A stretch of DNA of 64,000 nucleotides from Methylobacterium organophilum. GTDB taxonomy: Bacteria > Pseudomonadota > Alphaproteobacteria > Rhizobiales > Beijerinckiaceae. The stretch lies in contig NZ_BPQV01000016.1 in assembly GCF_022179465.1 (NCBI RefSeq), forward strand, positions 62,001 through 126,000, written 5' to 3'. Numbering within the stretch: position 1 is the first letter of the stretch; each line of letters opens with the position of its first letter. Below are positions 25,313 to 34,597 of the stretch, in pieces. Made by a program: the position numbers and the translations under genes. Below the pieces are notes generated by a model, which searched no databases, was not told where the DNA came from, and worked only from the letters and a program-made list of their open reading frames with translations.

Positions 25313-25750
25313 TCAGGCGGCTTCGTCGTAGCTGCCGTTGCGGGTCTGGCCCAGGCCGATCGCCTTGGCGAGGTCGGAGCGGGCCTTGGCGTAGTTCGGC
25401 GCGACCATCGGGTAGTCGGGGGAGAGGCCCCACTTCGCCCGGTACTGCTCGGGGGAGAGGTCGTACTTGGCGCGCAGGTGCCGCTTGAGCGACTTGAAGG
25501 TGCGGCCGTCCTCCAGGCAGACGATGTAGTCGGGCATCACCGACTTCTTGATCGGCACGGCGGGCTGCTGCGGCGCGGCCTCGACCGGCTTCTCCTCGAC
25601 CGCGCCGGTGGCGATCTGCGTGAGAACGGCGTGGACCCGCTTCAGGAGCTGAGGAAGCTCGGTGGGTGGAACCGGGTTCCGGGTGACGAAGGCCGAGACG
25701 ATGTCGGCCGCGAGTTCGATCAGGTCCACCGCTTTCTCGTTTTCTTGCAT
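25313..25750 (-). CDS. mucR: MucR-family transcriptional regulator
   Basis: 145 aa Ros/MucR zinc-finger regulator. The N-terminal oligomerisation helix is LIELAADIVSAFVTRNPV; the DNA-binding C-terminus reads YIVCLEDGRTFKSLKRHL followed by YDLSPEQYRAKWGL and YPMVAPNYAKAR, with Cys and two His of the finger visible. MucR acts as an H-NS-like silencer of AT-rich and acquired genes in alphaproteobacteria (established). A second ATG three codons upstream (25759) lies closer to an AAGGGG site and may be the true start. Confidence 0.93.
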   Translation of the reverse strand: MQENEKAVDLIELAADIVSAFVTRNPVPPTELPQLLKRVHAVLTQIATGAVEEKPVEAAPQQPAVPIKKSVMPDYIVCLEDGRTFKSLKRHLRAKYDLSPEQYRAKWGLSPDYPMVAPNYAKARSDLAKAIGLGQTRNGSYDEAA

Positions 25751-26154
25751 GATTGGCATCATCCCCTTGGCACGCAGCAGGCCGCGAGGCTGCGCGTCCG
25801 GCCCATGACGGCACAAGACGGCAACCGCCCCAGCGAGGAAACCCATCGCATCGCCGGCCCGACTGCAAATTCTCCGATAGATGTGGCATCCCCCTCTGCC
25901 ACGTTACTGACTTAGGCCATCGGGTTTCAGGTCGCAAGACAGGGCTGGCATGCACGGATACGTGAAGAGGACTTCATCCGACCGACGTGGTGGGTTTCCG
26001 CACTTGCGTTGAGCCTCCTGAAGCGGTTGCAGATGCTCTTGCGGCGGGCGCCACTTGTGTCGAAGCCGCAGGCGAGACACATGCCGGCTCCGGCCCGGCA
26101 GGGAGGCGAACTCCCGGAAACGATGCCCGAAGCGATGCCCATGGAGCGAGAGCC
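25751..26154. other. Intergenic region upstream of mucR and the S9 peptidase
   Basis: About 400 bases between divergent genes. It must contain both promoters, but I see no clear consensus pair or operator. An AT-rich patch around 25,865-25,885 (AAATTCTCCGATAGATG) is a plausible MucR self-binding zone, by analogy only. Open frames here have no protein-like composition. Confidence 0.4.
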
Positions 26155-28335
26155 ATGACCGACACCCCGCCCACGATCCCGCCCTTCGCCCTGCCTCCGC
26201 AGGCGCCGGTCGCGGAGGCGAGGCCCCGTCCCTTCCATCTCCACGGATGCGAGGTCGCGGACGACTATGCCTGGCTGAAGGCGGCGAACTGGCGGGACGT
26301 GCTCAAGGACCCGGCCGCCCTGGACGCGGATATCCGCGCCTATCTCGAGGCGGAGAACGCCTATGCCGAAGCGGCGCTGGGGCAGGCCGCGGCACTGCGC
26401 AAGGCGCTGGTGGCCGAGATGCGCGGGCGCATCCGCGAGGACGATGCCAGCGTGCCCGAGCCGGACGGGCCCTACGCCTATTACGTCCGGCACCGGGAGG
26501 GCGGGCAGCATCCGCTGATCTGCCGCCGGCCGCGCACGGTGGTCGTGCTGCCCGGCCAGGGCGCCGAGACCGCCGCCGAGGGCGGCCCGGAGGAGGGCGA
26601 GGTGATCCTGCTCGACGGCGACAAGCTCGGCGAGGGGCTTCCCTTCTTCGAGATCGCCGGGACGACGCATTCCGACGACCACGCCTTCCTGGCCTGGGGC
26701 GCCGACACCAAGGGCTCCGAGCTGCACACGATCCGCATCCGCGACCTCGCCACCGGCGAGGACCTGCCCGACCGGGTCGAGGAGACCGCCGGTCAGGCGG
26801 TGTGGTCCACGGACGGGTCGGTGTTCTTCTACGTGGCCCTCGACGAGAACCACCGCCCGGCCCGGGTGATGCGCCACCGGGTCGGCACGCCCCAATCCGA
26901 GGATGCGGTGGTCTACGAGGAGGCCGATCCCGGCTTCTTCGTCCATATCGGCAAGACGCAGTCCGGCCGCTTCCTCACGGTGATGGCGAGCGACCACGAG
27001 ACGTCGGAGGTGTATCTCCTGGAGCGCGCCGCGCCCGAGGGCCCGCTGACCTGCGTCGCCCCCCGCGAGGAGCGGCTGATGTACTCCGTCGAGCATTGGG
27101 GCGAGTATCTCGTCCTGCTCACCAACGCCGACGGGGCCGAGGACTTCAAGATCGTCACCTGCCCGCTCGCGCAGACCGCCCGCGAGAACTGGCGCGATGC
27201 CGTGCCCCACCGGCCGGGCGTGTTGATCGGTCACCTGCACGTGCTCGGCAATCACCTCGTGCGGCTGGAGCAGGAGAACGCCCTGCCGCGCATCGTGGTG
27301 CGGGACCTGAAGGGCGAGGAGCACACGGTCGCCTTCCCCGAGGAGGCCTATTCCCTCGGCCTCTCCACCGGCTACGAGTTCGAGACGGCGCGCATCCGCT
27401 TCACCTATTCCTCGATGACGACGCCGTCGGAGACCTACGACTACGATTGCGTCACCCGCGGCCGGCACCTGCGCAAGCGCCAGGTCGTGCCGAGCGGCCA
27501 CGAGGCCGGCGCCTACGTCACCCGGCGCCTCTTCGCCACCGCGCCGGACGGGGCGCAGGTGCCGATCTCCCTGCTGCACCGGCGCGACACGCCCCTCGAC
27601 GGCTCGGCGCCGCTCCTGCTCTACGGCTACGGCTCCTACGGCGCGTCGATGTCGGCCGCCTTCCGCACCAACCCGCTCTCCCTGGTCGATCGCGGCTTCG
27701 TCTACGCCATCGCCCATGTCCGCGGCGGCACGGAGAAGGGCTGGGGCTGGTATCTCGACGGCAAGCGCGAGAAGAAGCCCAACACCTTCACCGATTTCGT
27801 GGCCTGCGCCCGCGCCCTGATCGAGGCCGGCTACACGTCGCGGAAGCGCATCGTCGCCCATGGCGGCAGCGCCGGCGGCATGCTGATGGGCGCCGTGGCC
27901 AACCTCGCCCCCGAGCTGTTCGCCGGCATCGTGGCCGACGTGCCCTTCGTCGACGTGCTCAACACCATGCTCGACGCCGACCTGCCGCTCACCCCGCCGG
28001 AATGGCCGGAATGGGGCAATCCGGCCGAGAGCGAGGCGGCCTTCCGGACCATCCTGTCCTACTCGCCCTACGACAACGTGGCGGCCAAGGCCTACCCGGC
28101 GATCCTGGCGCTGGGCGGCCTCACCGATCCCCGCGTGACCTACTGGGAACCGGCCAAGTGGGTCGCCCGGCTGCGCGCCACCATGACCGGGGGCGGCCCG
28201 GTCCTCCTCCGGATCAACATGGAGGCGGGCCACGGCGGCGCCGCCGGGCGCTTCGACCGCCTGGAGGAGGTCGGCCTGATCTACGCCTTCGCCCTCATGG
28301 CCGCCCAATCGGCCTCCGACCCCGCCTCCGCCTGA
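26155..28335 (+). CDS. ptrB: S9 prolyl oligopeptidase family, oligopeptidase B-like
   Basis: 726 aa serine peptidase cleaving short peptides, probably after basic residues. The N-terminal beta-propeller region (about 60-420) is followed by an alpha/beta-hydrolase domain. Catalytic residues: S572 (HGGSAGGML), D658 (LGGLTDPRV), H693 ([10 protein letters not shown]). The motifs [18 protein letters not shown] and [19 protein letters not shown] are typical of oligopeptidase B. Cytoplasmic, no signal peptide. The ATG at 26155 has a GGAG site; the frame is open 168 bases further upstream without support. Confidence 0.93.
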   Translation: MTDTPPTIPPFALPPQAPVAEARPRPFHLHGCEVADDYAWLKAANWRDVLKDPAALDADIRAYLEAENAYAEAALGQAAALRKALVAEMRGRIREDDASVPEPDGPYAYYVRHREGGQHPLICRRPRTVVVLPGQGAETAAEGGPEEGEVILLDGDKLGEGLPFFEIAGTTHSDDHAFLAWGADTKGSELHTIRIRDLATGEDLPDRVEETAGQAVWSTDGSVFFYVALDENHRPARVMRHRVGTPQSEDAVVYEEADPGFFVHIGKTQSGRFLTVMASDHETSEVYLLERAAPEGPLTCVAPREERLMYSVEHWGEYLVLLTNADGAEDFKIVTCPLAQTARENWRDAVPHRPGVLIGHLHVLGNHLVRLEQENALPRIVVRDLKGEEHTVAFPEEAYSLGLSTGYEFETARIRFTYSSMTTPSETYDYDCVTRGRHLRKRQVVPSGHEAGAYVTRRLFATAPDGAQVPISLLHRRDTPLDGSAPLLLYGYGSYGASMSAAFRTNPLSLVDRGFVYAIAHVRGGTEKGWGWYLDGKREKKPNTFTDFVACARALIEAGYTSRKRIVAHGGSAGGMLMGAVANLAPELFAGIVADVPFVDVLNTMLDADLPLTPPEWPEWGNPAESEAAFRTILSYSPYDNVAAKAYPAILALGGLTDPRVTYWEPAKWVARLRATMTGGGPVLLRINMEAGHGGAAGRFDRLEEVGLIYAFALMAAQSASDPASA

Positions 28336-28354
28336 CCCCTGCGGCCATCGCGGG

Positions 28355-28382
28355 CCGGCCCTTCGTTGAAACGGAGGGCCGG
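28355..28382 (+). terminator. Hairpin between S9 peptidase and ilvD
   Basis: CCGGCCCT (28355-28362) pairs with AGGGCCGG (28375-28382), with further pairing of CGTT/AACG inside the loop. It is probably a terminator for the peptidase gene, although only TTCG follows, so it could instead be a leader structure of ilvD. Confidence 0.5.
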
Positions 28383-28448
28383 TTCGTGAGAGAGGGGGCG
28401 CAGCGGCGCCTCTCGAAGCCGACCCCTTCCAAAAAGACCCGCCACGCC

Positions 28449-30287
28449 ATGCCCGCCTATCGCTCCCGCACCACCACCCACGGCCGCAACATGGCCGGCG
28501 CCCGCGGCCTGTGGCGCGCCACGGGCATGAAGGATTCCGATTTCGGCAAGCCGATCATCGCGGTGGTGAACTCGTTCACGCAGTTCGTGCCGGGCCATGT
28601 CCATCTGAAGGATCTCGGCCAGCTCGTCGCCCGCGAGATCGAGCAGGCCGGCGGCGTCGCCAAGGAGTTCAACACCATCGCGGTCGATGACGGCATCGCG
28701 ATGGGCCATGACGGCATGCTCTACTCGCTGCCCTCCCGCGAGCTGATCGCGGATTCCGTCGAGTACATGGTCAACGCGCATTGCGCCGACGCCATGGTCT
28801 GCATCTCGAACTGCGACAAGATCACCCCCGGCATGCTGATGGCGGCGCTCCGCCTCAACATCCCGGCGGTCTTCGTCTCCGGCGGCCCGATGGAGGCCGG
28901 CAAGGTCGTGATGAAGGGCGTCACCCGCAAGTTCGACCTCGTCGACGCCATGGTGGCCGCGGCCGACGACCGGATCTCGGACGAGGACGTGGCCGTCATC
29001 GAGCGCTCCGCCTGCCCGACCTGCGGCTCCTGCTCGGGCATGTTCACCGCCAATTCCATGAATTGCCTCACCGAGGCCCTCGGCCTGTCCCTGCCCGGCA
29101 ACGGCTCGGTGCTGGCGACCCATGCCGACCGCAAGCGCCTCTTCGTCGAGGCGGGCCACCTGATCGTCGATCTCGCCCGCCGCCATTACGAGCAGGACGA
29201 TGCCAGCGTGCTGCCGCGGGCCATCGCCACCATGGCCGCCTTCGAGAACGCGATGACCCTCGACATCGCCATGGGCGGCTCCACCAACACGGTGCTGCAC
29301 CTGCTCGCCGCCGCGCACGAGGCCGGGGTGAACTTCACCATGGCCGATATCGACCGGCTCTCGCGCCGGGTGCCGGTGCTCTGCAAGGTCGCCCCGGCGG
29401 TGGCCGACATCCACATGGAGGACGTGCACCGGGCCGGCGGCATCATGGGCATCCTCGGCGAGCTCGACCGCGCCGGCCTGATCGACCGCTCGGTCGGCAA
29501 TGTCGGCTCCGGCACGCTCGGCGCGGCGCTGGACCGCTGGGACGTGACCCTGAGCCGGAGCGAGGCCGTCCAGACCTTCTACCGCGCCGCGCCCGGCGGC
29601 GTGCCGACCCAGGTCGCCTTCAGCCAGGAGTCGCGCTGGGACGAGCTCGACACCGACCGCGCCGCCGGCGTCATCCGCGACGCCGCCCACGCCTATTCCA
29701 AGGATGGTGGCCTCGCCGTGCTCTACGGCAACCTCGCCGAGGACGGCTGCATCGTGAAGACCGCGGGCGTCGACGCCTCGATCCTCACCTTCACCGGCAC
29801 GGCCCATGTCTTCGAGAGCCAGGACGCGGCGGTGGACGGCATCCTCAACGGCCGGGTCAAGGCCGGCGAGGTCGTGCTGATCCGCTACGAGGGCCCCCGC
29901 GGCGGCCCGGGCATGCAGGAGATGCTCTATCCGACGAGCTATCTGAAATCGAAGGGGCTCGGCAAAGCCTGCGCCCTCGTCACGGACGGGCGCTTCTCCG
30001 GCGGCTCGTCGGGGCTCTCCATCGGCCACGTCTCGCCGGAGGCGGCGGAGGGCGGCCTGATCGGCCTCGTCGAGCAGGGCGACCGGATCGAGATCGACAT
30101 CCCGAACCGGCGCATCCACCTCGCCGTGGACGAGGCGGTGCTCGCCGAGCGCCGCGCCGCCCGGGACGCGGCGGGCTGGCAGCCGGCCGCCCCGCGCAAG
30201 CGCAAGGTCAGCACCGCGTTGCGCGCCTACGCCATGCTCGCCACCAGCGCCGCCAAGGGCGCCGTCCGCGCCCTGCCGGAGGGCTGA
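28449..30287 (+). CDS. ilvD: Dihydroxy-acid dehydratase
   Basis: 612 aa iron-sulfur enzyme of valine, leucine and isoleucine synthesis (2,3-dihydroxy acid to 2-oxo acid). Cysteines C122 (SNCDK) and C195 (in CPTCGSCSG, 189-195) match the cluster ligands of the E. coli enzyme in position. Other marks: [18 protein letters not shown] and [21 protein letters not shown]. Full length. Convergent with the AsmA gene. Confidence 0.97.
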   Translation: MPAYRSRTTTHGRNMAGARGLWRATGMKDSDFGKPIIAVVNSFTQFVPGHVHLKDLGQLVAREIEQAGGVAKEFNTIAVDDGIAMGHDGMLYSLPSRELIADSVEYMVNAHCADAMVCISNCDKITPGMLMAALRLNIPAVFVSGGPMEAGKVVMKGVTRKFDLVDAMVAAADDRISDEDVAVIERSACPTCGSCSGMFTANSMNCLTEALGLSLPGNGSVLATHADRKRLFVEAGHLIVDLARRHYEQDDASVLPRAIATMAAFENAMTLDIAMGGSTNTVLHLLAAAHEAGVNFTMADIDRLSRRVPVLCKVAPAVADIHMEDVHRAGGIMGILGELDRAGLIDRSVGNVGSGTLGAALDRWDVTLSRSEAVQTFYRAAPGGVPTQVAFSQESRWDELDTDRAAGVIRDAAHAYSKDGGLAVLYGNLAEDGCIVKTAGVDASILTFTGTAHVFESQDAAVDGILNGRVKAGEVVLIRYEGPRGGPGMQEMLYPTSYLKSKGLGKACALVTDGRFSGGSSGLSIGHVSPEAAEGGLIGLVEQGDRIEIDIPNRRIHLAVDEAVLAERRAARDAAGWQPAAPRKRKVSTALRAYAMLATSAAKGAVRALPEG

Positions 30288-30423
30288 GGGCAGGGCCGGT
30301 CGAGGCACGTCGGTCCGGTCTAAGGCGCTCCCTTCCGCGCGCGGCGATCTGTGAATGCCATCGCCGCTGGCGGGGCGAGAGCGACCCGGCTCGACCGCAG
30401 CCCTCGACCGAAGCCGGCCTTGG

Positions 30424-33400
30424 CTAAGGCTGCGGGGCCGGCTCCGATGTCGTCGGCTCGGCCGGGTTGTGGGCGGAGGGCGTGGCGGCGCGGCGGGCCT
30501 CCTCGTCCTCCCGTTGGCGGGCCTGGCGGGCGGCTTCCTCCGCCGCGGCCTGGCGCGCCCGGCGGGCGGCGTCTTCCTGAGCCGCCTTCTCCTGGGCCGC
30601 TCTCTCCTGAGCGGCCTTGTCCTGCGCGGCCTTCTCGGCGGCTTCCTTCTCCGCCGCGGCCTTGAGGGCGGCGGCGCGGGCGCGATCCATCTCGATGCGG
30701 GCGCGGCGGCGCTGGCGCTCGACCTGATCGGCCTCGAACATCTCGATCTTCTCGAGTTCCCGCTGCAGCACCAGGGCGGCGAGGCCGTTGGTGAGGGGCG
30801 CCGGGTCGGTCTGGCGTTCCGGCGCGGTCAGCGGTCCCGCGAAGCCGAGCTGGATCGCCGGCGCCGCGCCGGGCCAGCCCTTCGGCGCGCCCGCGCTGAC
30901 GAGGGTGCCGCGGGCATCGAGGCGCCGGCTGCGCAGGTCGATCCCGAGGGTGCCGGTCCAGCGGGCCGGTCCGAGGGCCAGGGTGAGGGGGGCGCTGCGC
31001 AGGCTGCCGCCCACCAGCGTCGTGCTCGTCGTCACGGGCTCGGCCTGCGTGAGCGCCCCGGCGGAGAGCTCTTCCGCGAGGAGGCCCTGGAGCCGGCCCT
31101 CGCGCAGGGGATCGTCCTCGCCGAGCGCCCGGGCCAGGGTGCGGTCGATCGCGGCGGGGTCGGCCCCGGGCAGGGACAGGCCGGCCAGGGTCAGGCGGCC
31201 CTCGCCCGCGAGATTTCCGACGAGGGCGGCCGGGCTCTCCCCCGTGCTGCTGAAGCGCAGGTCGCCCGAGACGCGGCCCTTCAGCGGCCCCTCGCCCACG
31301 AGATCCGGGAGCGCGGCCTCGGTGAGCGTGGCCTCGCCGGAGAGGGAGGCCCCCTTCGGCAGCCGCATCAGCCGCAGCCCGCCCGACAGCTTGCCCCCGG
31401 CGAGATCGGCGGAGAGGTCGCGCAGGGTCAGGGTCTCGCCCTCATGGGCGAGGTGGAACGTGCCGTTCCGCGCGGTCAGGCCCCGGCCGAGATCGAGCTC
31501 GCCGACCTGGAGGTCGAACACCATCCGCGGCGTCGGCGGCGGCGCGGCGAAGCGGGCGGTCGACCAGCCGGCCGCATCCGCGGCGGTCCCGGGATCGGTC
31601 GGGAGGATCAGGGCGGCGGCGAGCAGGGGCAGGGAGAGCCGGCCGAGGCTGGCGCGCCCGGTCAGGGCGCCGTCGTAGCTGCGGCTCAGGCTCGCCGAGA
31701 GGGGCACGCCCGCCACCCGCCCGCTCAGATCGGCCCGCGCGTCCCGGTCCTTGCGCGAGAGGGCGAGGGTCAGCTCCGCCCGCAGCGGCGCGGAGAGGAC
31801 GACGGCGCTGCCGGCCAGCGTCAGGAAGGGGGTGAGATCCGGGGTCTCGATGCCGATCGTCCCGTTTTCCGGCGCCGAGAGGTCGTCCGCGAGCAGGATC
31901 GGCCGATCGGTGGAGAGGGCGAGGCCGGCGAGGTTGCCCCCGATCGAGAGGCCGAGCAGCCCCGCGCCTTCGGGCTTCGGCGCCCCGGGGGCGGGGGGCG
32001 CGTCCGGCACCCGGCGGGCGGCGATGCGCAGCCGGGCCGGCTGGCGCAGGGCCACGATGTCGTCGCGGCCGAACCAGTCCGAGGCCCGGGGCGTGGCCGC
32101 GTCGATCTCCGCGGATTCGATCCGGCCGGCCCGGCTCAGGGCCGCGCCGTCGAGGCTGCCCCGGGCGGCCTTGCCCTTGGCCGCGATGCGGAGGGAATCG
32201 GTGTCGCCGGCGGCGCGCTCCAGGGTCAGATCGAGATCGAGGGGGCTCTCGCGCAGCACGTTCGGCAGCAGCCGCATCTCGGGGATGCCGAAGCGGTCGA
32301 CCAAAGCGAGGAGGGGCGCCGCGGCAGGCGCGGCGACATGGCCCGCGATCCGGCCCGAGCCGTCCGGTGCGATCCGGCCGGAGAGCCGGGCGCTGGCGCC
32401 GGCCAGATCGGTGACGTCGAGGCTGTCGACCACCAGGGCGGTCCCGTCGGACTGGATCCGCGCCGCGATGCGGCCGTTCCCCGAGCCGGTCGGGCCGTAG
32501 CGCACGTCCCGCGCCTGGATCGTCAGGCCGAGATCGCTGCGGCGCAGGCCGGCCCGCAGGGCGTCGAGGGAGGGCAGTTCCGCGATGTCGAGGCCATGGG
32601 CGGAGATCTGCGCCTCCAGCCGCCCCCGGCCGTTCGGCGCGCCCGCCGCGTAGCGGGCATTGCCGGCGAGGCGCAGGTCGCCGAGCGACAGGCGCAGATT
32701 CGAGAGGGAGAGATCCGCGCCCGCGAGCGACAGGTCCGTGGCGAGCCCCAGCGTCCGGCCGTCGAGCAGGTTGGCCAGGGTCTCGGGGCCGCCGGCCCGG
32801 TTGAGGAAGCGGCCGAGATTGGCCGAATTGACGGCCTCGACATCGAGATGGCCGGAGAAGCGCAGGGCCTGGGCCAGATCGGCCTCGCCGGACGCGTCGA
32901 GCCTGGCCCCGCCGGGGCCGGTCGCGGTCAGCCGCCGCAGGACGAGGCCGCCGCCGCGGTCGAAGGTGCCCTTGAGGGCGAGGCCCGACCATTCCTCCAG
33001 GCCGAGGGCCACGCTGTCGACGGCGAGCTCGAGATCGAGGAGCACCGGCAGGGCCAGGCCGGTTTTCGGCAGGCCCCGGGCGAGCCAGGCCTGTCCCGCG
33101 GAGGAGATCAGGAAACCGTCGATGTCGAGCCGGCGCGCCTCCAGGTTCAGGCCGGCCCGCCAGGTCCGCAGGTCGATCTGGCCCGTGCCCGACAGGCGCA
33201 TCGTGCGGCCGCCCGGGTCGATCTCGGCGGCGACGGTCTCGAAGCGGGCCACCGGGCCCCGGGCCTTGAACTTGCCGGTCAGCGAGAAGGGCAGGTAGGG
33301 GCCGGCGATCTGGCTGGGGGGGCCGACCACGAGACGGGCCGAGCCCTCCGCCTCCGGCATCGCCACGCCCTCGGCGGCCCCCGGGACCGGCCGCAGGGAG

Positions 33401-34053
33401 AAGCGGGCATCGGCCTCGAAGCGGGGCCGCGTCTCGCCCCCGCCGGTGACCTTCGCGGTCAGGCTCCCGTCCGGGCCGAGGGCGCCGGTGGCGACCCGGA
33501 AGGGGGTGCCGTTGGACGAGCCCTCGACCTGCCAGGGGCCGCTCAGGGCGGGGGCCTTGAGGTGCACGTCCTCGGCCCGGATCTGGTCGGTGCGGCCCGT
33601 GGCCGGCACCTGCGTCGTCACGGCGAGCTGCTGGACCTGGAGATCCTCGATCACGAGGTCGCGCCGCGTCCCCTCCGCGAGGTCCAGCGGCAGGGCGAGG
33701 GCGTTCCCCTCGGTGACCGGCACGGTCAGCTCGGCCCGCCCGACCCGGGTCTCGGTGAACCGGAACTCGCCCTTGAGCAGCGGCGTGAGCGCCACCTCGG
33801 CCTTCACGAAGCGCGCGTCGAGGGAGAGGCTGCCCTCCTGCCCGAGGACGAGCCGGTCCAGCCGCAGCCGCGGGGACGGCAGCAGCCGCACCGCGATCTC
33901 GCCCTCGCTGCGGGCCGCCATGCCGAGCGACCGGCTCACCGCCCGGTCGACGAAGGCGCGCCGGGCGGTCCAGTCGATGAAGGGCGGCAGCGCGAGGGCG
34001 GCCACGAGAACGAGGATGACGGCCCCCGCGAGCGCGGTCAGGAGATCACGCAC
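30424..34053 (-). CDS. Large AsmA-family envelope protein
   Basis: 1209 aa. One N-terminal membrane helix (about 5-24, TALAGAVILVLVAALALPPF) then the AsmA domain (LPSPRLRLDRLVLGQEGSLS, LTPLLKGEFRF) and a long repetitive beta-rich body. AsmA-like proteins are thought to shuttle lipids between inner and outer membranes (established for the family). Unusual C-terminus: after about 1110 it becomes an Ala/Glu/Gln/Lys/Arg coiled coil with repeated AAQEKAAQE-type units. GTG start, convergent with ilvD. Confidence 0.88.
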   Translation of the reverse strand: MRDLLTALAGAVILVLVAALALPPFIDWTARRAFVDRAVSRSLGMAARSEGEIAVRLLPSPRLRLDRLVLGQEGSLSLDARFVKAEVALTPLLKGEFRFTETRVGRAELTVPVTEGNALALPLDLAEGTRRDLVIEDLQVQQLAVTTQVPATGRTDQIRAEDVHLKAPALSGPWQVEGSSNGTPFRVATGALGPDGSLTAKVTGGGETRPRFEADARFSLRPVPGAAEGVAMPEAEGSARLVVGPPSQIAGPYLPFSLTGKFKARGPVARFETVAAEIDPGGRTMRLSGTGQIDLRTWRAGLNLEARRLDIDGFLISSAGQAWLARGLPKTGLALPVLLDLELAVDSVALGLEEWSGLALKGTFDRGGGLVLRRLTATGPGGARLDASGEADLAQALRFSGHLDVEAVNSANLGRFLNRAGGPETLANLLDGRTLGLATDLSLAGADLSLSNLRLSLGDLRLAGNARYAAGAPNGRGRLEAQISAHGLDIAELPSLDALRAGLRRSDLGLTIQARDVRYGPTGSGNGRIAARIQSDGTALVVDSLDVTDLAGASARLSGRIAPDGSGRIAGHVAAPAAAPLLALVDRFGIPEMRLLPNVLRESPLDLDLTLERAAGDTDSLRIAAKGKAARGSLDGAALSRAGRIESAEIDAATPRASDWFGRDDIVALRQPARLRIAARRVPDAPPAPGAPKPEGAGLLGLSIGGNLAGLALSTDRPILLADDLSAPENGTIGIETPDLTPFLTLAGSAVVLSAPLRAELTLALSRKDRDARADLSGRVAGVPLSASLSRSYDGALTGRASLGRLSLPLLAAALILPTDPGTAADAAGWSTARFAAPPPTPRMVFDLQVGELDLGRGLTARNGTFHLAHEGETLTLRDLSADLAGGKLSGGLRLMRLPKGASLSGEATLTEAALPDLVGEGPLKGRVSGDLRFSSTGESPAALVGNLAGEGRLTLAGLSLPGADPAAIDRTLARALGEDDPLREGRLQGLLAEELSAGALTQAEPVTTSTTLVGGSLRSAPLTLALGPARWTGTLGIDLRSRRLDARGTLVSAGAPKGWPGAAPAIQLGFAGPLTAPERQTDPAPLTNGLAALVLQRELEKIEMFEADQVERQRRRARIEMDRARAAALKAAAEKEAAEKAAQDKAAQERAAQEKAAQEDAARRARQAAAEEAARQARQREDEEARRAATPSAHNPAEPTTSEPAPQP

Positions 34054-34205
34054 AGGTCTTGGTCCGCTCGACGCCCGGCCCCGCCCTCCGGGGCCGGCTC
34101 AAGGGGATGCGGCGGCCGCCGGAACTCTCCGTCCGGCCGGCCCCTGGCCCCCGGCGTGGCCTTAGCACAGCCCGTGGCTGTCCCGCACCTCGCCTCTGCC
34201 ACGCT

Positions 34206-34460
34206 TCAGCGGTAACGGGGTGCGACGGTGGGGCCGGTCGGCTGCGGGCCGAACAGCTCGTTGCGCTGGATCTGCATCCGGGTCTGGTTGTTCTCGAAGG
34301 TCTGCTGCTGCTGCAGGCCGCGGATCTGGTTCTGGTTCTGGAACGACTGGTTGGTGAAGTTCGAGGAGGCGTTGCCCCCCGAGATCTGGGCGAGCGACGG
34401 GCCCGCCCCCGCGAGCAGGGCGGCGGCGGCGAGCAGGGCGGGAAGGGTGGGGGCGCGCAT
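34206..34460 (-). CDS. Small secreted Gln/Asn-rich protein
   Basis: 84 aa. Signal peptide to about A24 (LLAAAALLAGAGPSLAQ), then a mature 60 aa chain dominated by Asn, Gln and Ser (SNFTNQSFQNQNQIRGLQQQ) and a Pro-rich tail. AGGAG site before the ATG. Periplasmic or surface protein of unknown role; it is divergent from the uvrD gene. Confidence 0.75.
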   Translation of the reverse strand: MRAPTLPALLAAAALLAGAGPSLAQISGGNASSNFTNQSFQNQNQIRGLQQQQTFENNQTRMQIQRNELFGPQPTGPTVAPRYR

Positions 34461-34597
34461 GGCGGCTCCTGCGTTGGGTCCGTCTCGAGGGAGGGATCGT
34501 CGAGGCATGTGTCGTCTCATGGGGACGACGCGGGGGAAAGGCCCGGAGTTCCGATCCCGTCTCGACGACGTTCGCGTTTTGGTCCAGGGAGGCGGCC

